Shown here: in pieces, positions 55,388 to 63,051 of the stretch
How positions within the stretch are numbered: position 1 is the first letter of the stretch
Layout of the letters: each line of letters starts with the position of its first letter
Source: Planctomycetaceae bacterium
GTDB lineage: Bacteria > Planctomycetota > Planctomycetia > Pirellulales > Pirellulaceae
NCBI GenBank assembly: GCA_027487485.1
Contig: JAIYDN010000108.1
Span: forward strand, 1 to 64,000
Direction of reading: 5' to 3'
Length of the DNA stretch: 64,000 nucleotides
Notes under the pieces: generated by a model
The model's database searches: none
Told to the model about the DNA's origin: nothing
What the model saw: only the letters and a program-made list of their open reading frames with translations
Position numbers and translations under genes: made by a program

Positions 55388-55586
55388 CTAGCAATGGAAA
55401 TGGAATCTGCCTGTGGCATAGGCTTCCAGCCTGTGGAAAAGCACCGATATGCAGACGAGAAGCCTATACCACTTTGGTAGTTTTCAGCCTGCGGTTCGCC
55501 TAAGTTTCCAACGTTTTCCAATTGTTCCGATTTTTTTCATCGATCAGCGGAATATTTTGCTAGGCCAGACGTTTCAAGTGGTGTAG

Positions 55587-55603
55587 CCGACGACAAACGT
55601 TGG
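55587..55603. promoter_or_regulatory. Conserved palindrome upstream of coiled-coil gene B
   Basis: CCGACG-ACAAA-CGTTGG, followed by the same GCAATCGAATC as at 45320. Preceding GTGTAGCC matches GTGTAACC there. Confidence 0.55.
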
Positions 55604-55641
55604 CAATCGAATCCTGTCCCCACTGTTTTCTGGAGTTTGAA

Positions 55642-56433
55642 ATGAAAAAGACTATTTTCACAGCCGTTGCAATGACCGTTTCCAGCTTGTCCCAATTCAC
55701 ATACGCATGCGACAAGCCGGTTATCACCGTGTCCGTAGGACGTCCAGTGGTTCAAAGCGTTCAAGCGGTTTTTGTTGTGACCGAGACGGTTTCTGTGCAA
55801 TCGAGTTTGTCTCGGCTGGACAACCTTCAAGCCCCCGTTAGCACTTACGTCGATCACTGCCGCAACGAACTAGCAGACGCCAACAATAAAGTTGCGGTTT
55901 CGGAAAAAGCCCTGGCCGAGTCCGAAAAAGCTATCGCCGAAGGAGTCGACAAGTTGATCGTGCTCCGCGATGTGTTCGATCTGCCAGGCTGCTCGGTTTG
56001 CATCGGCGGCAAGATTTTCTCGAAGGACGATCTAGCCAAGGTGCTCACTTTGAAGATCAGCGATCACGAATCGCGTGATGCGAAGCGAAACTTGCTCAGT
56101 GTCGAACTTGTAGAAGCACGTAAGCAACAGAAATTGGTGGCCGAACGGGTTGAAAAATGGGAAGCCAAGCAAAGGGACTTGGTCGGTCGAGTCAATACGA
56201 TTCGTGATCAGTTCAAAGTACGTGAGAAAGTGTCCTTGGATGCAAAGCAAGCAGTTGCAGCCAAAGCCGCAATCGAAGAGGCCAACAAGCTTGCTGAGAG
56301 TTTGGAGAGTCAAATGAAGACGGCGACGGAAGTAATACCAGCAACAGCAGCTTCGCCAAGCGACCGAGTTTCGGAAGCAGCCGCAGATTTCGATCGACTT
56401 TTCAGTGCGAAGGAAGTTTCTGCGAAACGATAG
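55642..56433 (+). CDS. Secreted coiled-coil protein, paralogue B
   Basis: The product has 263 residues. The signal peptide is MKKTIFTAVAMTVSSLSQFTYA. It follows paralogue A along its length: beta-rich SVGRPVVQSVQAVFVVTETV, then the Cys motif CSVCIGGKIFSKDDLAKVL near 117, the invariant LTLKI(N/S)(D/N)HESRDA stretch, and a C-terminal coiled coil ending AAADFDRLFSAKE. TGGAG precedes ATG 55642. Two copies at different places in the same cluster suggest a paired function. Confidence 0.7.
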   Translation: MKKTIFTAVAMTVSSLSQFTYACDKPVITVSVGRPVVQSVQAVFVVTETVSVQSSLSRLDNLQAPVSTYVDHCRNELADANNKVAVSEKALAESEKAIAEGVDKLIVLRDVFDLPGCSVCIGGKIFSKDDLAKVLTLKISDHESRDAKRNLLSVELVEARKQQKLVAERVEKWEAKQRDLVGRVNTIRDQFKVREKVSLDAKQAVAAKAAIEEANKLAESLESQMKTATEVIPATAASPSDRVSEAAADFDRLFSAKEVSAKR

Positions 56434-56468
56434 GGAACTGTACGCAGAGCAACCCTTTGTCCATCAAT

Positions 56469-56498
56469 GGCTCGGAGCTAAATAGGCCCGAGTCTTTT
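56469..56498 (+). terminator. Terminator-like hairpin after paralogue B
   Basis: GGCTCGG (56469-56475) pairs with CCGAGTC (56488-56494) with one G-T, followed by TTTT. Confidence 0.45.
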
Positions 56499-56529
56499 CC
56501 GTTGTTGTTCCAAGTTTTCTTGAACCATT

Positions 56530-56584
56530 TGAGCCTGAGGCGCTAGCCGATCGAATCTAAAACTCGGCTAGCGCCTCAGGCTCG
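56530..56584. repeat. Interspersed inverted repeat, copy 6
   Basis: GAGCCTGAGGCGCTAGCCGA and CTCGGCTAGCGCCTCAGGCTC form a near-perfect stem with a short loop, 55 bases before the next gene. Confidence 0.85.
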
Positions 56585-56638
56585 CGTCGAAAGCTGTAAA
56601 ATAGTTCTTTGACGTTTATATTCCCATCGAAACCTACC

Positions 56639-57493
56639 ATGCTAACACGAATACTTTTATTCATCGTTCTTTGGCACTGCCCCTTTACGCATTTGCACGC
56701 TCAGAAGCCGGAGAAATCAAGCAAGTACGCTCTGCTGATCGGTATTGATGCACCGCAATCGCTTCAAGTAATTCCGTCTAAGTACTCAGAAGCCAGCGTT
56801 GATCTGCTTTCGAAAGTACTATCGAATAGTGGCTATGAAGTTGAAACGTTGATTGGCAAACAAGCAACGTTTGCAGCGATGCGTGAGAAGCTTGATGGAG
56901 TAAGCAAGAAAGGTACCAGCAAAGGTGCTGTCGTGGTTGGGTATTTTGGATTTGGAATGGAACTAAAGGAAAAGGGTTACCTGCTATCGGTGGATACTCC
57001 TGCCGCTGTGCTCACCGATTCAGATGGTCGGAAAATCTACGGGGCAAAGGGACCCGAGTTGATTCCGAACATTGATCAAGCGATTTCAGTAGACTCGGTG
57101 CTCGCCACTCTTGCGATTTCCAAGGCCTCGAATCGAATCCTCATTTGCGATGCAGCTCTTGAGAAACCCAATCGAGCACGCGGCTATGATGGCCGCAGCG
57201 ATTTTTGCAATATACCGAATGGTACGGCTGTCTTGTTTGGCTGTTCAGCGGGAGAGCAAACGCTTGAAAGCGATGATTTGCATGACGGGATCTTTGCACA
57301 TATGCTGATCCGAGTCCTGCGTGAGCAAGCGGAGCTCGGAGAAACGACCATGGGCATCATTGGCGATCGCGTGTGCAAATTGGTCTCCGACTGGACGAAC
57401 AAGAACTCTCGGGGCTCTCAACACCCACGACTTGTGCTCAACGGCTTTGTCGATATACAATTGTCGGCTGCTGTAAAGCTGAATAAAAAATAG
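56639..57493 (+). CDS. Exported pseudo-caspase lacking both catalytic residues
   Basis: The product has 284 residues with a signal peptide ending HLHAQ. The fold follows the active caspases of the cluster (YALLIGIDAPQ, YEVETLIGKQATFAAMREKL, TAVLFGCSAGEQTLESDD). However, the His motif reads GYFGFGMEL, with Phe for His, and the Cys motif reads LICDAALEKPNRARGYD, with Ala for both Cys residues. All else is intact and without stops, which points to retention as a non-enzymatic regulator or binder rather than decay. Confidence 0.8.
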   Translation: MLTRILLFIVLWHCPFTHLHAQKPEKSSKYALLIGIDAPQSLQVIPSKYSEASVDLLSKVLSNSGYEVETLIGKQATFAAMREKLDGVSKKGTSKGAVVVGYFGFGMELKEKGYLLSVDTPAAVLTDSDGRKIYGAKGPELIPNIDQAISVDSVLATLAISKASNRILICDAALEKPNRARGYDGRSDFCNIPNGTAVLFGCSAGEQTLESDDLHDGIFAHMLIRVLREQAELGETTMGIIGDRVCKLVSDWTNKNSRGSQHPRLVLNGFVDIQLSAAVKLNKK

Positions 57494-57550
57494 GTGAATG
57501 ACAATGACTCGTTCGATCGTATTCACCGATGCACTGAATTAACTTTTCCT

Positions 57551-59272
57551 ATGCGATATCCTATCATGCTTATGAACTCGCCATCGGTATCCATTTTGTT
57601 CTTGTTTTCGATGCTCGCGTCAGTGCATACATCATTGCGCGCTCAGGATCAGCCAGAGAAATACGGATTGCTAGTGGGGGTGACGAATTACGAGAAACCG
57701 GAATTGAATACGGGATTGAAATACCCGGAGAAGGATGCCGAGGCATTAGCTGCGATTCTTCGAACGGCGGACTACAAGGTCGATCTATTGCTTGGTGAAG
57801 AAGCAACCGCAATTGCTATTCGTGCTAAGCTGGGCGATTTCAGTAAGCGGGGTGGCAACAAAGGCGTTGTGTTTGTAGCCCTTTGCGGTCACGGGACAGA
57901 GTTTGCGGACACCAAGCGATCGTATTTTTGTCCGTACGATACGTCGATGAAGGCCCTCCGAGATAAACAAGGTCAGGCCTTGTTCGATAAGAACGGTAAC
58001 CCGATGCTGGGGCCGACTGCGGAATCGATGGTAGCCATCGATGATATATTGCTGGCGTTTGGAGAATCTAAAGCAGCGCATCGGATCTTGGTGGCCGACT
58101 GTTGTCGTGACGACGCAAATCGAGCACGAGGCCGTTCGTTTGGAACCAGTCTAACAACAGATCGCTTGCCGATCCAAACGTTGATGTTGCTTGGTTGTTC
58201 ACCACAGGAGCAATCACTGGAACATGACGTTTGGCAACACGGTGCGTTGACCAAGTGTTTGTTGGATCAATTGGAATTGGTCGCGAAGACAGGCAAAGGG
58301 ACGATGGGTGGCGTGGCCGAGGAGGTATTGCCTGCGGTAGAGTTGCTCGTGCGTTCCCAGACCAAAAACTTTAGTAGGCAAACGCCGCGGATATTGAGCA
58401 CTGGCCGAGTGGAGTTGTTGTTTCCAAAGGCAAAACTCAAATTCCCCCCGCAAAAACCAACAAGACTACTCTCCACAGACCGGGTTAAAAATTGGTTAAA
58501 TCGTCGAGTGACTTGCCAGATAGAATCGATCATAGAGGGAAATCGGAGGTTTCGATGCGTCGATCTCTTTTTTGAAGAGTTTCAGAACGACGTTGCAAAG
58601 GGAACACTATTTCGCTTCGATCAGCCCGTTGGAAATGTAAGGATCGAGTATGCAAATGGTCGCTCAACCTTGATGATTTCCTACGGCAATTTCGGCTTCA
58701 ACTGCGATATCTCCGAAGAGGACTTATTAGCAAAGCCCGAGCGGGAGGATTATTCCTGGGGGCAATCGCTCCGTGGAGCATCCGTATTTAAAGTTAAGAA
58801 GGACAACTCCACGCTAATCTTGCTCGAAGTTCCGGAAAAGTCAGCAATGCTGCGAAGCATCATGGAGCCAAGTAAATACAATCGATGGGGTTTTAGTGTC
58901 GAGGCAAACGACGATGATCGGGACTATCCGATGATCGATTCGGCGAGGAAGCCAATAACACCCTTGCAAGTTGGAAACGGTGCTCAATTTTCAGTTGTGG
59001 ATCAATGTCTGGATGGACCTGCAGTCATTACCGGTCGTCTATGCAAAGAGGACCAAGGCCGCGCATCGTCGCTTATCGAAAAATACGAAATGACTGTCAT
59101 CGTTGACGGCAATGAGCAAAAGCCTTTTGATAAATTGGTTATTCCATCAGGTCAAGACAAGAACTTCGATATCAAAACCACGATTCCAAAGGGCTCTCGC
59201 ACGGTGGAGATACGATTGGCGGCGGTTCACGGATTCGTAAGCTATTGGTCCGGTATGCGCATCGATTGGTAG
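57551..59272 (+). CDS. Exported caspase-like protease with a different C-terminal region
   Basis: The product has 573 residues. The signal peptide and caspase half (His in ALCGHGTEF near 113, Cys in VADCCRDD near 183) are almost identical, also at DNA level, to the 46554 protein up to GRVELLF near residue 295. From there the FGE domain is replaced by an unrelated region with a beta-rich end (GAQFSVVDQCLDGPAVITGR, SRTVEIRLAAVHGFVSYW). It could be a carbohydrate- or protein-binding module, but I recognise no family. ATG 57551 matches MR(H/Y)PI of the partner. Confidence 0.8.
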   Translation: MRYPIMLMNSPSVSILFLFSMLASVHTSLRAQDQPEKYGLLVGVTNYEKPELNTGLKYPEKDAEALAAILRTADYKVDLLLGEEATAIAIRAKLGDFSKRGGNKGVVFVALCGHGTEFADTKRSYFCPYDTSMKALRDKQGQALFDKNGNPMLGPTAESMVAIDDILLAFGESKAAHRILVADCCRDDANRARGRSFGTSLTTDRLPIQTLMLLGCSPQEQSLEHDVWQHGALTKCLLDQLELVAKTGKGTMGGVAEEVLPAVELLVRSQTKNFSRQTPRILSTGRVELLFPKAKLKFPPQKPTRLLSTDRVKNWLNRRVTCQIESIIEGNRRFRCVDLFFEEFQNDVAKGTLFRFDQPVGNVRIEYANGRSTLMISYGNFGFNCDISEEDLLAKPEREDYSWGQSLRGASVFKVKKDNSTLILLEVPEKSAMLRSIMEPSKYNRWGFSVEANDDDRDYPMIDSARKPITPLQVGNGAQFSVVDQCLDGPAVITGRLCKEDQGRASSLIEKYEMTVIVDGNEQKPFDKLVIPSGQDKNFDIKTTIPKGSRTVEIRLAAVHGFVSYWSGMRIDW

Positions 59273-59314
59273 CTTCAAGAGATTGAGGCTTCACGGAAAG
59301 CCTGGAGCTAAACT

Positions 59315-59941
59315 ATGCCGTCCATGCGCTTGTTGCTTTTCATCTTTTGCCTAGCCAGTAATGCTATCACTTGGGTTTCGGCATTTGCTGAAGAGCCGAG
59401 TGCCAAGAATTATGGTTTGCTGATTGGAGTATCGCGATACGAACATGCTGAGATGATTCGCCCGCAACCGCCCGAGTTCCCGGAGGAGGATGAAAAAGCA
59501 CTAGCCGCATTACTGGCCGAATCGGGATGCTAAACGCTCGTTTTGGTAGGTAAAGATGCGACTCGGTCACGCATCGTTAAAGAGCTTACTCAACTAAAAC
59601 GCAAGGCGAATGACGCCGGTAACATCTTAGTGGGCTTATTTTGTCATGGGGTAGAATACCAAGGGAAGTTCAATGGTCAGGGGACAGCCGAATCCTACTT
59701 TTGCCCACACGATGTTGAACTTCGAGTTGCCAAGGATTCGCAGGGATACTGGAACGGAGGTACGCAGGGAGCCCAGCGGAGCGGCGAGTGGAATTACCAT
59801 AGTGGACGAATCTCATCCTGGGGGTGCAGACGCCGCGACCCGCCTAAAAAACTTTGGGCACCGAATATTTTCACTTTCTTGGGAGCTTTTCGGATCCAGC
59901 TCCGTTGTATCAGATGTAGTCACTCGTCAACGTTCATTTGA
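59315..59941 (+). pseudogene. Broken caspase-like gene
   Basis: ATG 59315 opens a signal peptide (LLFIFCLASNAITWVSAFA) and caspase start (NYGLLIGVSRYEHAEM). TAA at 59531-59533 interrupts it at the GYxVxxLxG position. The same frame then continues with TLVLVGKDATRSRIVKELTQ and the His motif LFCHGVEYQG and SYFCPHDV. Homology stops near 59760, before the Cys, and a shifted, unrelated frame runs on to about 59980. The catalytic Cys is missing, so no active enzyme is made. Confidence 0.75.
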
Positions 59942-59958
59942 AGGAGAGTATTTCCGTC

Positions 59959-62900
59959 ATGCAATTAGTCTGTCCAGTTAATGAAAATCGAACTGTTTGT
60001 GCCTCGTATCAAAACGCATTGCTGTATTGTTGTTTTGCTTTCTTCGCATTGACTTCATTGTCCGCATGCTTCGCTCAGGCAGAAAGAGACCAAGCGTTGG
60101 CTCAGTTTCACGAAGCAGGGAAACTCAAGGATGCGGGTGACTTTAAGGGTGCTCAGGTGAAATACGAGCAATTGCTCAAGATCCTTCCGGGGATCTACGG
60201 CGATGCAAGCGCACCCGTCGTATCAGCATCGAACGAATTGGCCACGCTTAATGTGAAGTTTGGAAAGTTTGCAGAAGCGGACGACTTATATCAACGAAGT
60301 TTGACGATCCAAACGGAAATCCTGGGCAATGAGCACCCGCAAGTCGCAAAAACACTTAATGCACTTGCGGACTCAAAGGTCCAGCAAGGAAAAAAACTCG
60401 ACGCAGAGAGGCTTTATCGAACGAGTGTTGCGATTTGCAGAAAGAATGCTGCCCCTGATGATCCCATATTTTCAGTAGCACTGAACGGTCTTGCTGGAGT
60501 CTGTGTTGACAATGGCAGCTACGCCGAAGCAGAAGATCTTTATATGCAGAGCTTGGATATTTGCATCAAGAAGTATGGGATCGAAAGCGTAGAAACAGCC
60601 ACTATAGCCTGCAACATTGGGCTAATGTTCTTTGGTGAAGGAAAGTACCTAGATTCCGAGACTTGGTATTCCAGGTCTCTCAACATTCGATTGAAACTGC
60701 TTGGAGAAAATCATCCAAGCGTATCAGAAACAGCCATGGGTATCGGAGCACTCTACTATCGACTAGGCCGTTACGACCGTGCTGAGTTTTATCTGATAAA
60801 GAGCTTGAAGATTCAAGAGTCTACATTTCCAATGGGCTCTTTGGGCACCATGAATGTGGTGAACCTTTTAGCGCAATTGCTCAGCTCGACCGATCGTGAG
60901 GAGGAAGCTCGGGCTTTGTACAAAAAAGCCTTGACCATAGGGGAATCGCTTGAATTGGGGGAGCATCCATTTATAGCAGCGACATTGACCAACGCAGCAT
61001 TGCAAAAAACCAAGCTAGGTCAGATTGGTGAAGCAGAGACCGACTTTTTGAGGGCTCATGAGATCTTCAAGAATATTGGAAACAGTCGAGAATCAGTTAC
61101 ACTGAGTCTGCACAACTTGGCAATGGCCTACCATCGAGCAAGCAAATTTGCAGAAGCCGAAATTGCACAACGCGAAAGCCTTGAGGCCTGGAGAGCAACC
61201 TTTGGGGATGTGCACCCTTATTGCATCGTTGGAGCAAGCAATTTGGGACGTATATACCAAAGCATGAAACGGTGGCCGGACGCTCTAAACGCATACGATC
61301 GGTCTCGACATGGCGCATACCGTCATATGATGGAAGTGGTGTCAGGTTTACCGGAACAAGATCAGCTCAATTTCCTCATGGTTCAAGATCGAGTTCATTT
61401 GCATCGCGCATTGAGCTTCGCCCTGACTCGTCCAGACGATGACGAATTTCATCGCAAGACCTCGGAATGGATTGTCAATTCAAAAGGGATGACCGAATGG
61501 AGCCGCGCCAAATCGATGGGAATGGCGAGAGAGAGTCAAGCACCGGAAACGGCGGAAGCGCTGGCGACCCTCAAGGACACGCAGCAGCAGATCGCTCGTC
61601 TCACTTTGCTCAACGCAGAGTCGAAGACAGGTAGTCCTGGCGCTCGTGAAATCGATTCGCAAATTGCCAACTTAAACAGCCGAAAGAACCAACTCGTTGT
61701 CGACTTGCAACAGCTTGGTTCAGCCGCGGTCGCACAGCGTCCGTGGATCGAACGGGAACAGATTCAAGCTGCTTTACCAATGGATTCGACGCTGGTCGAT
61801 TTTGTTCGCCTCGATTTCTATTCACCCGACAAGGAACCGATTCAGTCCGAGCGTTACGTCGCTTGGGTTACGTCGAAAGACAAAACACGTTTGGTCGATC
61901 TGGGAGAAGCGAAAGAAATCGATAGCTCGATCGCAACCCTTCGAAAATCCTTTGATCTAGCGGCCGAGGATATCGCAGAGTACGGAGAGAAAGCATCCGA
62001 GCAACGCATCCGCGGCGAACTGGAGCGTCTGTCACAAAAGCTGCTCGCTCCAATCCTAGCTGAATTTAAGAATTCGAAGCGTTTAGTTTTGTGCCCTGAC
62101 GGAGATCTTTGGCTTGTCCCTTGGAATGCATTGGTTCTTCCCGATCAGAAGTACTTGGTCGAGGAGCATGTACTGGAGTTTGTGGTCAACTCGGGAGAAT
62201 TACTCGAATCACAAGCGGATGCTAAAAGCGCAGCGAAGTCGACGGCCCCGGTTATCATTGCAGACCCCGACTTCAGCGGAGCCTTCAAATCCGACTCGGC
62301 ACCAGCCAGGGGACTTTCTGCCGATCTGAAACTTGGCAACATTAGTCAACTTCCCGGAACCGCAGCGGAAGCGTCCATCGTTAAATCGGCATTCAAAGGG
62401 CGCTACAAACAAGAACCGTCGACGTATCTGAGAGGGGAAGCGACCGCTACGAGGCTTCTTTCCGTGCAGCGTCCTCGAGCGTTGGCGATCGCTACGCATG
62501 GTTTTTTTCTTCCCCAACAATCGACAACGCCCCTTGCAAACACAGCAACCATAACGCAATCGCCAACAATGGCTTCCGTTGAGGATCCGCTTCTTCGATG
62601 CGGTCTCTTGTTCGCTGGCAGTAATCTTCCTGATCAAAAGGGTTTAGCTGGTGTCGTAACAGGACGAGACATATTGGGATTGGATTTGCGCGGTTGCGAA
62701 ATGGTGGTTCTTAGCGCGTGCGAGACAGGACTTGGGGACGTTAACAGCGGTAATGGCATCGCAGGATTACGCCAGGCCTTCCACCTAGCGGGCGCTCAAG
62801 CCGTCGTAGCCAGTCTATGGAACATTCCCGATGAAGAAACGACCGTGCAGATGAAAACGTTCATGAACTGTTTGTCCGCAGGTCAGGATCTCGCTTTGGC

Positions 62901-63000
62901 TTTAGCTGAATCGCAGCGAGAAATGCTCCGGACTCGAAGAGCCAAAACCAATGCAGCGCATCCCTACAATTGGGCAGCGTTCAATGTTACAACGAAATAA
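59959..63000 (+). CDS. Exported TPR-CHAT protease
   Basis: The product has 1013 residues with a signal peptide (LLYCCFAFFALTSLSACFAQ). About ten tetratricopeptide repeats of the TPR_12 kind (AEADDLYQRSLTIQTEILG, then AETWYSRSLNIRLKLLG-like units) span residues 40-470. A helical spacer follows. The C-terminal CHAT domain has WLVPWNALV near 715, His in IATHGFF near 845 and Cys in VVLSACETGLGD near 919, plus GLRQAFHLAGAQAVVASLWN. CHAT is a caspase-fold peptidase. GGAG 12 bases before ATG 59959 supports the start. Confidence 0.9.
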   Translation: MQLVCPVNENRTVCASYQNALLYCCFAFFALTSLSACFAQAERDQALAQFHEAGKLKDAGDFKGAQVKYEQLLKILPGIYGDASAPVVSASNELATLNVKFGKFAEADDLYQRSLTIQTEILGNEHPQVAKTLNALADSKVQQGKKLDAERLYRTSVAICRKNAAPDDPIFSVALNGLAGVCVDNGSYAEAEDLYMQSLDICIKKYGIESVETATIACNIGLMFFGEGKYLDSETWYSRSLNIRLKLLGENHPSVSETAMGIGALYYRLGRYDRAEFYLIKSLKIQESTFPMGSLGTMNVVNLLAQLLSSTDREEEARALYKKALTIGESLELGEHPFIAATLTNAALQKTKLGQIGEAETDFLRAHEIFKNIGNSRESVTLSLHNLAMAYHRASKFAEAEIAQRESLEAWRATFGDVHPYCIVGASNLGRIYQSMKRWPDALNAYDRSRHGAYRHMMEVVSGLPEQDQLNFLMVQDRVHLHRALSFALTRPDDDEFHRKTSEWIVNSKGMTEWSRAKSMGMARESQAPETAEALATLKDTQQQIARLTLLNAESKTGSPGAREIDSQIANLNSRKNQLVVDLQQLGSAAVAQRPWIEREQIQAALPMDSTLVDFVRLDFYSPDKEPIQSERYVAWVTSKDKTRLVDLGEAKEIDSSIATLRKSFDLAAEDIAEYGEKASEQRIRGELERLSQKLLAPILAEFKNSKRLVLCPDGDLWLVPWNALVLPDQKYLVEEHVLEFVVNSGELLESQADAKSAAKSTAPVIIADPDFSGAFKSDSAPARGLSADLKLGNISQLPGTAAEASIVKSAFKGRYKQEPSTYLRGEATATRLLSVQRPRALAIATHGFFLPQQSTTPLANTATITQSPTMASVEDPLLRCGLLFAGSNLPDQKGLAGVVTGRDILGLDLRGCEMVVLSACETGLGDVNSGNGIAGLRQAFHLAGAQAVVASLWNIPDEETTVQMKTFMNCLSAGQDLALALAESQREMLRTRRAKTNAAHPYNWAAFNVTTK

Positions 63001-63051
63001 CTTGAGCAGTGATCAACAACAAAATTCGCATTTGAAATCAAGGACACCATA

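Noticed and set aside
46266-56584. Repeats read as a CRISPR array
   Set aside because: The repeats are inverted pairs scattered between genes with irregular spacing, not regular direct repeats with spacers, and no cas gene is present.
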